A stretch of DNA of 64,000 nucleotides, taken from the NCBI RefSeq assembly GCF_003797825.1, contig NZ_RKME01000010.1, positions 87,068-151,067 on the forward strand, given 5' to 3'. The first letter of the stretch is position 1; each line of letters starts with the position of its first letter. The notes under the pieces were generated by a model, which saw only the letters and a program-made list of their open reading frames with translations, was not told the origin of the DNA and did not search any database. The position numbers and the translations under genes are program-made. The stretch comes from Gordonia sp. OPL2. GTDB taxonomy: Bacteria > Actinomycetota > Actinomycetes > Mycobacteriales > Mycobacteriaceae. Below are positions 16,695 to 24,481 of the stretch, one piece after another.

Positions 16695-18215
16695 ATGTCG
16701 ACCCTGGCCGATCTACTCGCCGAACACACCACCCTCTCCGACGCCGCGGCGGCGCACCTGCAGCGGTTGGTCGCCGAGTGGCAACTGCTCGCCGATCTGT
16801 CATTCGCCGACTTCCTGATGTCCGTGCGGACCGAGGCCGGGGACATCGTCACCGTCGCCCAGTGCCGGCCGAACACCGCCTCGACCGTCTTCCCCAGTGA
16901 CGAGGTGGGAGTGACCCGGACGGTGCGCGCCGAGCACGCGGTCGACCCGCAGCTCGAACGGGCCTTCGCGGCCGACCGTGTCCTGCGCGACGAGGATCCC
17001 CAGTGGCTCGGCGCGGTGGCCATCCGCCGCGAGGCGGTTCCGGTGGGATTCGCGGGCACCGACGACGGCGTGATCGCGGTGCTGACGCGCGCCGTCGACC
17101 TCACCCACCCGCGCTTGCCGTCGCCGCTCGAACTGGCCTATCAGGACTCGGCCAACGACCTGTGCCAGATGGTCGCCGACGGCACCTTCCCGCACCAGGA
17201 GGGCAATCCGCGCGGTCTGTCGACGCCCCGCGCGGGGGACGGTTTCGTGCGGGTCGACGAGCACGGAACGGTGGTCTACGCGAGCCCGAACGCGCTGTCG
17301 GCGTTCCATCGGATGGGGTGGACGGCGGAACTGACCCACACCCGGTTGTCCGAGGTGGCAGCGTCGCTGTTGACCGATCCGTTCGAGTCCGGCGACGTCG
17401 CCACCATGATCGATGCCGCGGCGGGCCGGAGTGTGGTGCCGGAGGGGCCCTATCGGGACGTCGGCATGCGGATGGAGGCGGATGCCAGCCGTGCGACCGT
17501 CCTCATCCGTGCGGTACCGCTACGACCGCGCGGAGTGAGCACCGGTGCCGTCGTACTCATCCGCGACGTGACCGAGGTCAAGCGACGCGATCTGGCACTC
17601 ATCAGCAAGGACGCGACGATTCGGGAGATCCATCACCGGGTCAAGAACAATCTGCAGTCGGTGTCGGCTCTGCTGCGTCTGCAGGCGCGCCGGACCACCA
17701 ATCCGGAGGCACGGGGAGCGCTCACCGAGGCGGTCCGACGGGTCGCGTCGATCGCGCTGGTGCACGAGTTGCTGTCCGGCAGCGTCGACGAAGAGGTCGA
17801 CCTCGACGAGGTGGTCGATCGGTTGGTGCCGATCCTCGTCGATGTCGCGTCGGGGGACACCACGGTCCGGGTGCGACGCCGTGATCGGCTCGGCGTGCTC
17901 TCGGCCGAACTCGCGATGCCGCTTGTCATGGTGCTCACCGAACTCATCCAGAACGCCATCGAGCACGGTTTCGGCACGTCGACGGCGGACAGCGGGATCG
18001 AGATCATCGCCGACCGGGATGTCCGTCACATGCGCATCACGGTGCGTGACAACGGTTCCGGACTCCCTGAAGGGTTCGATGTGACCGGCTCCGACCGCCT
18101 CGGACTGCAGATCGTGCAGACCCTCGTGTCGATCGAGCTCGGCGGCACGCTCACGATGGGCCACGCGACGACGGGCCGCGGTACCGAGGTGAGTGTCGAC
18201 ATACCGCTGCGCTGA
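16695..18215 (+). CDS. pdtaS: Cytosolic sensor histidine kinase PdtaS
   Basis: Histidine kinase of 506 residues without membrane segments. An N-terminal GAF-like domain (about 1-145) is followed by a PAS-like domain (about 175-290), then a HisKA_2 dimerisation domain with the phospho-acceptor in REIHHRVKNNLQSV (His near 313). The HATPase domain has the N box ELIQNAIEHGF and a G box DNGSGLP. This architecture and the neighbours TB7.3 and whiB1 match M. tuberculosis Rv3220c, which phosphorylates the RNA-binding antiterminator PdtaR. PdtaR is not in the window, as expected, because it is unlinked in mycobacteria too. Confidence 0.93.
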   Translation: MSTLADLLAEHTTLSDAAAAHLQRLVAEWQLLADLSFADFLMSVRTEAGDIVTVAQCRPNTASTVFPSDEVGVTRTVRAEHAVDPQLERAFAADRVLRDEDPQWLGAVAIRREAVPVGFAGTDDGVIAVLTRAVDLTHPRLPSPLELAYQDSANDLCQMVADGTFPHQEGNPRGLSTPRAGDGFVRVDEHGTVVYASPNALSAFHRMGWTAELTHTRLSEVAASLLTDPFESGDVATMIDAAAGRSVVPEGPYRDVGMRMEADASRATVLIRAVPLRPRGVSTGAVVLIRDVTEVKRRDLALISKDATIREIHHRVKNNLQSVSALLRLQARRTTNPEARGALTEAVRRVASIALVHELLSGSVDEEVDLDEVVDRLVPILVDVASGDTTVRVRRRDRLGVLSAELAMPLVMVLTELIQNAIEHGFGTSTADSGIEIIADRDVRHMRITVRDNGSGLPEGFDVTGSDRLGLQIVQTLVSIELGGTLTMGHATTGRGTEVSVDIPLR

Positions 18216-18360
18216 GCAGGGCGGACGTGCTCCTCGGTCCCGAGATGCCCTGAGGGCGCAGAGCGTCTGCGAATACGGTGTCCTGATTGCGCTGTCGCGC
18301 TGGGCACATCATCGTCACGATCGCGAATCCTGCAGTATCGCAACGTGTATGGCCGCACAG

Positions 18361-18394
18361 ACGAAGAGACCCGGCCGGGGCCGGGTCTCTTCGT
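18361..18394. terminator. Bidirectional terminator between pdtaS and whiB1
   Basis: A 16-bp perfect inverted repeat (18361-18376 with 18379-18394) rich in GC sits between the convergent ends of pdtaS (18215) and whiB1 (18429). The arms begin ACGAAGAGACCCGG. No long U tract follows on either side, so it is of the GC-hairpin type common in actinobacteria. Confidence 0.75.
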
Positions 18395-18428
18395 GGTCGC
18401 CGTTGCGACTTCGGGTCTGTGGCCCCTC

Positions 18429-18683
18429 TTAGACGCTGCTCCGCGTCCGCGTACGCGCGGTGCGCCGCTTGAGCGCGCGCCGCTCGTCTTCGCTCATGCC
18501 GCCCCACACGCCTGCGTCCTGGCCGGATTCGAGTGCCCACGAGAGGCATTCGGCCGTGACGGGGCAGCGGGCGCAGACGAGCTTCGCATCAGCGATCTGT
18601 GCGATGGCCGGGCCGCTGGTCCCCACTGGGAAGAACAGTTCCGGATCTTCGTCGCGACAGATTGCTTTGTGACGCCAGTCCAT
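18429..18683 (-). CDS. whiB1: WhiB1 iron-sulfur transcription factor
   Basis: Protein of 84 residues starting MDWRHKAICRDEDPELFF, nearly identical to M. tuberculosis WhiB1. The four [4Fe-4S] ligands are Cys9, Cys37, Cys40 and Cys46; the family turn GVWGGMSEDERR and a basic C-terminal tail for DNA contact follow. WhiB1 binds the principal sigma factor, is essential in M. tuberculosis, and its cluster reacts with nitric oxide. ATG 18683 follows a GAAGGAGAAGGA ribosome site. A CRP-like palindrome about 110 bp upstream matches the known cAMP control of whiB1. Confidence 0.96.
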   Translation of the reverse strand: MDWRHKAICRDEDPELFFPVGTSGPAIAQIADAKLVCARCPVTAECLSWALESGQDAGVWGGMSEDERRALKRRTARTRTRSSV

Positions 18684-19047
18684 TCCTTCTCCTTCAGGTG
18701 CTTGACGCACCACTCGACAACTCCAATGTCTGTGTTTTGGGGCTGTAACCGCTAGTTCACGCGGACCCACCGAATGTTTCCGCACTGTTGCTTGTGAATA
18801 CTTTCACGAATCCAGGCGAAGTCAATGGTGTTCCGTTGACACGTGTGCAATATCACTGTTCTGTGACCCCTCCGGGGAGGGGGTGGTTGCACTCGGTTGC
18901 GCACCGATGTACTAGTCTACTCGCTTTGTCGCGTCTGTGTAGGGCGGTTTTCCCAGGTCGCCGAAGAAATTCCCTGGTGGTGTCCGAGTCATCTGGACTA
19001 CCGTGTGAGGCATGCCACGATATCCCTGTTGATCCTCGTCACACCGA
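18684..19047. other. Intergenic control region upstream of whiB1
   Basis: No complete gene is visible in this 364-bp stretch. The half next to whiB1 is its promoter and leader region, with the CRP-like site at 18793-18808. The half next to the MFS gene contains a short open frame from GTG 19005 that looks like the displaced N terminus of that transporter. Base composition is lower in GC than the surroundings near 18700-18900, as expected for a promoter region. Confidence 0.6.
18793..18808. promoter_or_regulatory. CRP-type (cAMP receptor protein) binding site for whiB1
   Basis: TGTGA-ATACTT-TCACG matches the mycobacterial and E. coli CRP consensus TGTGA-N6-TCACA in 9 of 10 fixed bases. It is centred about 117 bp upstream of the whiB1 start codon. 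CRP (Rv3676) binding upstream of whiB1 is established in M. tuberculosis, so the site is probably functional here, although no binding data exist for this sequence. Confidence 0.68.
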
Positions 19048-19110
19048 CTGACCGCAGCGGCCTCCCTCGCAGCCCTCGCCGAGGACGCCATCCCCCTCTA
19101 TCCGCTCTAC

Positions 19111-20289
19111 GTGGTCATGTTCGCCGACCCCGATGTCGCCGGGGCCGGTCTGTCGGCGGCTGAGATCTCGTCGCTCTTCGTCCTCTGGTCGCTGTGCTCT
19201 TTCGTGTTCGAGATCCCCACCGGGATGCTGGCCGACCGGATGCCTCGTCGGTGGCTGCTGGTCGCCGGGCCGGTGGTCACCGGTGCCGGATTCGCTCTGT
19301 GGACCTGGTGGCCGTCCTATGGCGCGTTCGCCGCCGGATTCGTGCTGTGGTCCGCGGGGTCGTCTCTGCGTTCGGGAAGTCTGCAGGCACTGCTGTTCGA
19401 CACCCTGGCGGCACGGGGCGAGTCGCTTCGATACGCCGCGCTTGCCGGCCGGGTCCGTGCGATGGGCGCGTGCGGAGTTCTCCTGGGCACCGCGCTCGCC
19501 GCACCGCTCACCGCATGGGGTGGCTACGAAGCTGCCGGCGCCGCCAGTCTGGTCTCGTGCGGGGTGTGCGCGCTGGCATCCGCGGCACTTCCGGAGGACG
19601 CGCCGCCTGGTCGATCCCGCCGCGATGACCGACCTGCTCCCGGGACAGAACCGGCCGCCGACGGCGCCCCCGGCCTGTCCGCGGTGGCCGGGATGATGTG
19701 GCGACGGCGCTCCCTGCGGCGGGTCGTCGTGCTGCTGGTGGCGCTGACCTGGGTGGCCGCCCTCGACGAGTATCTGCCGCTGTTGGCGGATGAGATGTGG
19801 TCCGGGCGGACGGAGTCGGGACGCAGTGCCGCATCCGGGGTTGCGGTGCTGATGGTGGTCGTGGCCGTCGGGGACATCGGTGGTGGCATCGCCGCCGGGC
19901 GCACCGCGACCGCGGGCCTCGCGGCTCGCCGGCTCGCACGATGGCTGACCGCAGGGGCGGTGGCCCTGGCGGTCGGCGCGCTGACGGGTCATCCCGTCGG
20001 AATCCTGTTGGTGGCGTTCGCCTTCGGTGTGTTCGGCTGGTCCATGGTGATGGTCGACGCGGCGATGCAGCAGCGTGTGCCGTCAAGTTCCCGTGCGACG
20101 GTGACCTCCGTCGTAGGAGTGGGTGAGGAGATGGTTGCGATCGCCGCCTACGGCGCCTGGGCGCTCGGTTCCGGCTGGCTGCCGCCGACCGCGCTCTTCG
20201 CGATCGCCGCGGTGCCCTATGTGGTCGTCGGCGTCTATTTGAGACTGTCGGCGCCCGGCGCGACGACGGCGAGGGCGTCGGCCCGGTGA
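19111..20289 (+). CDS. MFS transporter (N terminus possibly frameshifted)
   Basis: Protein of 392 residues from the first in-frame GTG, with about 11 hydrophobic helices and the MFS loop FEIPTGMLADRMPRRWLL between helices 2 and 3. The frame stays open back to 19033 and reads RLTAAASLAALAEDAIPLYPLYVVMF, which looks like true protein (end of helix 1). A TGA at 19030 and the lack of a start codon block this frame. The neighbouring frame from GTG 19005 encodes VRHATISLLILVTP, a plausible missing start of helix 1. So either a CTG start is used or a one-base shift lies near 19040-19048. The substrate is unknown. The 3' end overlaps the convergent lipid kinase gene by 55 bp. Confidence 0.8.
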   Translation: MVMFADPDVAGAGLSAAEISSLFVLWSLCSFVFEIPTGMLADRMPRRWLLVAGPVVTGAGFALWTWWPSYGAFAAGFVLWSAGSSLRSGSLQALLFDTLAARGESLRYAALAGRVRAMGACGVLLGTALAAPLTAWGGYEAAGAASLVSCGVCALASAALPEDAPPGRSRRDDRPAPGTEPAADGAPGLSAVAGMMWRRRSLRRVVVLLVALTWVAALDEYLPLLADEMWSGRTESGRSAASGVAVLMVVVAVGDIGGGIAAGRTATAGLAARRLARWLTAGAVALAVGALTGHPVGILLVAFAFGVFGWSMVMVDAAMQQRVPSSSRATVTSVVGVGEEMVAIAAYGAWALGSGWLPPTALFAIAAVPYVVVGVYLRLSAPGATTARASAR

Positions 20290-21227
20290 CCGAAGTCGAC
20301 GGCGACGTGGGCGCCGATGTAGTCGCCGTCCATCTGGACGTCGATGGGTTCCTCGGCGCGGAAACGGACCCATTCGACGTCGTCGTCGCGGTAGAGATGG
20401 CCGCCCTTCGGGGTCCGATGGGTCAGCAACCGCGCGGCCAGCGGCAGGTTGCGGGCGACCCCTGTCGACGTCGCCGCGAACAGGCCGAGACGGGTGTCGA
20501 AACCGGTCGTGGGGTTGGTCCGGATCTCGTAGTCGCCGAAGTAGGTCCAGGGGCTGGTGTTGCTCACGAAGCCGAACTGCACCCCCGGGATCGGCTCGTG
20601 GTCGGGCACCTCGACCGTGAACGACGCCTTGTTGGTCGCATTGCGCAGGAACGACGCGACCGTCGTCCGGAAGTACCGCGCCGGTGTCGCCGGCTTTCCG
20701 GCATGTCGTTTGTCCTCCATCGCGTGGACGACCACGGCGTCCATCCCCATACCGGTGTTGAACAGGAACCAGCGGTCCTGCGTGTGTCCGAGGCCGATGC
20801 GACGGCATTCGCCTGATTCGAGGAGTCCGATGATCTGGCCGGTCGCGGCCAGGGGATCGGCCAGGATTCCCAGGGTGCGGGCGAAGACATTGGCACTGCC
20901 GCCGGGGATGACGCCGAGGCTCGGCACCGTGCGCGATGGATCGGGCACCTGATCGGGCGGACCGAGGATGCCGTTGACCGCCTCGTTCACCGATCCGTCT
21001 CCGCCGTGCACAAGCACCACGTCGACGCCCTCGGCGACCGCCCGGCGAGCCAGCTCGCCCGCATGCCCGCGGTGGGTGGTGTGCTCGACGTCGAGACTGA
21101 AGCGCGAACTGAGGGTGTGCGCCAGCGCGTCACGGCCCGCAGCGGTGGTGGCCGTCGCGAATGGGTTGACGATGAGCATGACGCGCACGAGACCCCACGA
21201 TATGGGGTGCTCGCCTGTGATGTGCAT
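20235..21227 (-). CDS. Diacylglycerol/lipid kinase, DagK family
   Basis: Protein of 330 residues from the diacylglycerol kinase catalytic family. The nucleotide-binding motif is VHGGDGSVNEAVNG near residue 80, followed by IPGGSANVFART near 117. The start of the fold is MLIVNPFATATT near residue 17. It is cytosolic and would phosphorylate diacylglycerol or a related lipid at the membrane; homologues are linked to phosphoinositide and glycolipid synthesis in Mycobacteriales. It matches the Rv3218 position beside whiB1. ATG 21227 is chosen; a later in-frame ATG precedes LIVNP. It is divergent from the membrane protein gene at 21357. Confidence 0.9.
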   Translation of the reverse strand: MHITGEHPISWGLVRVMLIVNPFATATTAAGRDALAHTLSSRFSLDVEHTTHRGHAGELARRAVAEGVDVVLVHGGDGSVNEAVNGILGPPDQVPDPSRTVPSLGVIPGGSANVFARTLGILADPLAATGQIIGLLESGECRRIGLGHTQDRWFLFNTGMGMDAVVVHAMEDKRHAGKPATPARYFRTTVASFLRNATNKASFTVEVPDHEPIPGVQFGFVSNTSPWTYFGDYEIRTNPTTGFDTRLGLFAATSTGVARNLPLAARLLTHRTPKGGHLYRDDDVEWVRFRAEEPIDVQMDGDYIGAHVAVDFGHRADALAVVAPGADSLK

Positions 21228-21356
21228 CCACCCGCCGACGACGTCGTCGGATCGGCTGTCCCGGAGCGGTCCGGTGGAGCACCGGACGGGAGTCCGCACC
21301 GGGAGGTGGGCGGGGCCGACCGGCGCCGATCCATCCGGCACCCATAGGCTGGGGCG

Positions 21357-21842
21357 GTGAGCAAGAAGGGTGACGACGTCGCGGACGGCGGCGATCGCGA
21401 CGATTCCGCCGACGCCTCCAGGGTGCCCACGACCATCCGCGCAGCGGGTGCGGTGACCGCCCTCGAGGGCGCCATAGCGGCCATCGTCGCGATCGTGTTG
21501 GCGATCCGCGAGGCCGCCGGCCACCGTGAGGCATTCATCAGCGGGTACGGCACGGCGGCCTGGTTCGGGATCATCGGCGGCGGCGTGCTGATCGGTGGCC
21601 TCGCCCTGCTGACCGGTCGGCGCTGGGGACGTGCGATCGCGGTGGTCGCGCAGATCCTGCTGCTGCCCGTCGCCTACGCACTGCTCACCGACAGCCATCA
21701 ACCCTGGTTCGGCATCCCTCTCGCCATCGCCGCGGTGGCCGTGCTCGTCCTGATCTTCAGTCCGGCATCGACTCACTGGCTGGTGGGTGAATACACCACC
21801 GACGACCCGACCGACACCGGATCGCGCCCGCGTCGACGCTGA
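21357..21842 (+). CDS. Integral membrane protein, Rv3217c-like
   Basis: Protein of 161 residues with a charged N terminus (about 25 residues, Asp/Ser rich) and four hydrophobic segments near residues 28-48, 65-85, 92-112 and 122-140. No catalytic motif is visible. It keeps the M. tuberculosis order next to the DagK-type kinase (Rv3218) and is transcribed away from it. The GTG start at 21357 is the only sensible one. The function is unknown. Confidence 0.8.
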   Translation: MSKKGDDVADGGDRDDSADASRVPTTIRAAGAVTALEGAIAAIVAIVLAIREAAGHREAFISGYGTAAWFGIIGGGVLIGGLALLTGRRWGRAIAVVAQILLLPVAYALLTDSHQPWFGIPLAIAAVAVLVLIFSPASTHWLVGEYTTDDPTDTGSRPRRR

Positions 21843-21913
21843 TCGTCGCCGCCCGTGGGACGCCGCGGGGCGGTAACCCCGACGTCGGCGGTGATCGGCC
21901 GTAGAGTGTTGCC

Positions 21914-22705
21914 ATGACCCGCATGCTGGCCATCGCGAATCAAAAGGGTGGGGTTGCCAAGACCACGACCGTCGCGTCCGTCGGCGCAGCCCTCGCCGAC
22001 CTCGACGTCTCGGTCCTCGTCGTCGACCTCGATCCGCAAGGCTGTCTTACGTTTTCGCTCGGGCACGATCCCGATCAGCTCGAGGCGTCGGTCCATGACG
22101 TCCTTCTCGGCGAGGAGGAGATCGCCGACGTCCTGCTCGACACCGACGACAACGTCACCCTGCTGCCGGCCACGATCGATCTCGCCGGTGCCGAGGCGTT
22201 GCTGTTGATGCGGCCGGGTCGGGAGTACGCCCTCAAGCGTGCGCTCGCCGAGGTGGCCGAGGACTACGACGTCATCCTCATCGACTGCCCGCCGTCGCTG
22301 GGCGTGCTGACCCTCAACGGTCTGACCGCCGCCGACGAGGTGGTGGTGCCGCTGCAGTGCGAGACGCTCGCGCATCGCGGGGTGGGTCAATTGCTGCGGA
22401 CGGTCAACGAGGTCCAGCAGATCACCAATCCTGGTCTGGCCACGCTCGGCGCGGTCGCGACGCTCTTCGATGCGCGGACGACCCACAGCCGGGACGTGCT
22501 GTCGGACGTGTCGGACCGCTACGACCTGCCGGTGCTCGATCCGCCGATCCCGCGGACGGTCCGTTTCGCCGAGGCGTCGGCGTCCGGGACATCGGTGATG
22601 CGGGGCCGGAAGAACAAGGGCGCCACCGCATATCGTGGACTGGCCGAGAACCTGTGGAAGCACTGGGAGGCCGGTCGTCCGGTCCGGACGTTCGAGCCGA
22701 TCTGA
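21914..22705 (+). CDS. ParA/Soj-family ATPase, Rv3213c-like
   Basis: Protein of 263 residues. The deviant Walker A is KGGVAKTT (residues 11-18), with Ala in place of the common Gly. The A' motif is VLVVDLDPQGCLTF and the Walker B section VILIDCPPSLG. Later features ADEVVVPLQCETLAHRGV and TLFDARTTHSRDV are typical of Soj proteins. It corresponds to Rv3213c, a conserved orphan ParA in Mycobacteriales that stands apart from the oriC parAB pair. A role in positioning cellular cargo is likely but unassigned. It ends 24 bp from the convergent VOC gene. Confidence 0.92.
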   Translation: MTRMLAIANQKGGVAKTTTVASVGAALADLDVSVLVVDLDPQGCLTFSLGHDPDQLEASVHDVLLGEEEIADVLLDTDDNVTLLPATIDLAGAEALLLMRPGREYALKRALAEVAEDYDVILIDCPPSLGVLTLNGLTAADEVVVPLQCETLAHRGVGQLLRTVNEVQQITNPGLATLGAVATLFDARTTHSRDVLSDVSDRYDLPVLDPPIPRTVRFAEASASGTSVMRGRKNKGATAYRGLAENLWKHWEAGRPVRTFEPI

Positions 22706-22729
22706 CCCGACCGGTGCGGGGTCCCGGCG

Positions 22730-23062
22730 TCAGCTGACGAACACGACCCGGTTGCCGTCGGGATCCGAGAGTTGGAGGAATCGCACCGTCGTCGCGTCGA
22801 CGATGTCCGGATGCGCGACGCCGGCCGCGTCGAGCCGGCGGGCGAACTCGTCGAGGTCGGTCTCGACCAGGACCACCGTCGAACGGCCGGCGCGGTCCGG
22901 TTCACACTCCACCTGGAGTCCGAACTGCTCGGCGAACTGCCATTCGATGAGTCCGTCCATCGGGCGATCGGTCGGCGGTGACCCGAGAACCGTGGTGTAC
23001 CACGATTCGGCGCGGTCGAGATCGGACACGGTGGATTGCGCGAGAACCCCGCTGATCGCCAT
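22730..23062 (-). CDS. VOC (glyoxalase/bleomycin-resistance) family protein
   Basis: Protein of 110 residues with the beta-alpha-beta-beta-beta repeat of the vicinal oxygen chelate superfamily. The first repeat begins ISGVLAQSTVSDLDRAESWYTTVLG and the second ends VRFLQLSDPDGNRVVFVS. The Asp-Pro-Asp-Gly-Asn turn is a common VOC end motif. Enzymatic members bind a metal through His and Glu; here few His are available, so a binding or resistance role is as likely as catalysis. It lies between the convergent ParA gene and an upstream membrane protein gene. Confidence 0.82.
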   Translation of the reverse strand: MAISGVLAQSTVSDLDRAESWYTTVLGSPPTDRPMDGLIEWQFAEQFGLQVECEPDRAGRSTVVLVETDLDEFARRLDAAGVAHPDIVDATTVRFLQLSDPDGNRVVFVS

Positions 23063-23149
23063 CTGTGCTCCCTGTTCTGCGACATCCGGTCCTGCACGGG
23101 CGAGTGGGGGTGCCGGGCCAGATGTCGGGTTCGTCGGGTGTCGCCGACG

Positions 23150-24430
23150 TTACCGTGGCCCGTATGCCTGCACAGTCGATCCCCATTGTTCGACGATGGT
23201 GGAGCCGAGGACCCGGAGCGCGACCGGCTCGTCACGGCGACCCTCGCGATCGACGCGGATGGAACGGATCTCGCGCCCGGTTGCCGCGTCACGCACGCTG
23301 ATGCCGGTCGCGGTCGGGAGGAGGAGTTGGCCGGCCATGACCTCGCCGGTGCCGATGGCACCCGGCACCTGATAGATGGGCCGGACGTTCTGGGCGTCGA
23401 GCACGACCGCGGCACCGCCGGTGAAGAACGAGGTGATCCCACCACCGGTGACCGCAGGGAGGCCCGCGGGCGGCGTCTGCGGCCCGGCCACCGTGTTGGT
23501 GGCGGTCGGGACGCCGTCGGTGGAGAACTGCCGGATCGCCGGACCCGTGGGTCCCGCCGAGTTGTCGGTCGGGGGTTGTGGTCGGTTTCCGCCGCCGTCG
23601 TAGACGGCGATCGCGGAACTGCTCATGCCGATCAGCACGGGCGGCGGCCCCTGGGTGCCATCCGTGATCAGTGACGATCCGAACTGCTGGACGTCTTCGT
23701 CCTTGTCCAGCACCGCGCCGAGAACGGTCAGCCGGTATCCGGGATCGGTTCCGCAGTGCTCGATCACCGCCACCCGATCACCGCCGATGGCCGACGACAG
23801 CAGACGACAGCCGGTCCGGCCGGGCTGCACACCGGGTTTCACCGGGGCGTCCACCCGGCCGTACTCGATACCCCGGACGAGATTCGATCCCCACGTCTCG
23901 AGACGCGTCGGCCCTTGCGAGACAACATATCCCGTGTCGGATACGAGACGGACGCGGTCGTCGGCGTCGCTGCTGCGGCCACCCGCGCGTCGTCCCGACG
24001 ATCCGTCGAGCGCCGTCACCTCACCGCATCCGCGGGAGTTGCGGTAGGCCGCCAGCACCTTGTTCGTGCTCGCCGGCCACGCCGCCAGGACCGCGCACAG
24101 ATCGAGATCACGCCGGTAGTGCCAGATCTCGCGACCGGTCCGGGGGTCACGCCCCACCACCGACCCACCGTCGGCCGTCACGACCAGAGACCGTGTCAGC
24201 GCGGGGCCGTCGGTCACCGCCGACGACGCCCGCCACAGCGGCGTCAGATCCGCGGGCACCGTCGCCGACGGCGTGACATCGGGGACCGGCGCGGCGGCCT
24301 GCGCACTGTCGGTGTGCCGAACGGGACTCGCCAGCCAGATCACCAGGCCTGCGACGACGAGCACGACGACGATCGCGGCGCTGACCGCCAGGTCGACCGG
24401 TGTACGCCGCTCAGGTCGGATTCGTACCAC
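23150..24430 (-). CDS. Membrane-anchored PQQ-like beta-propeller protein (Rv3212-like)
   Basis: Protein of 426 residues with a short basic cytosolic N terminus, one membrane helix (about residues 13-34) and a large extracytoplasmic domain. Repeats such as VVGRDPRTGREIWHYRRDLD and ITVRDAATGREIRSIRV at both ends indicate a PQQ-type beta-propeller, which usually acts as a scaffold rather than an enzyme in such proteins. Six or more cysteines (LDLCAVL, SRGCGEV, TGCRLLS, EHCGTD) suggest disulfides outside the cell. It sits between the helicase and ParA genes as in M. tuberculosis. The function is unknown. Confidence 0.84.
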   Translation of the reverse strand: MVRIRPERRTPVDLAVSAAIVVVLVVAGLVIWLASPVRHTDSAQAAAPVPDVTPSATVPADLTPLWRASSAVTDGPALTRSLVVTADGGSVVGRDPRTGREIWHYRRDLDLCAVLAAWPASTNKVLAAYRNSRGCGEVTALDGSSGRRAGGRSSDADDRVRLVSDTGYVVSQGPTRLETWGSNLVRGIEYGRVDAPVKPGVQPGRTGCRLLSSAIGGDRVAVIEHCGTDPGYRLTVLGAVLDKDEDVQQFGSSLITDGTQGPPPVLIGMSSSAIAVYDGGGNRPQPPTDNSAGPTGPAIRQFSTDGVPTATNTVAGPQTPPAGLPAVTGGGITSFFTGGAAVVLDAQNVRPIYQVPGAIGTGEVMAGQLLLPTATGISVRDAATGREIRSIRVDREGRRDEPVALRVLGSTIVEQWGSTVQAYGPR

Positions 24431-24481
24431 GCGCCCTCCGGTTGCCGCGGGTGGAAGTCGTTGTCGACGCCGACGCGGAGG

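Noticed and set aside
18820..18870. Second CRP-like site near the sequence GTGTGCAATATCACTG
   Set aside because: Half-site spacing and bases do not fit TGTGA-N6-TCACA.
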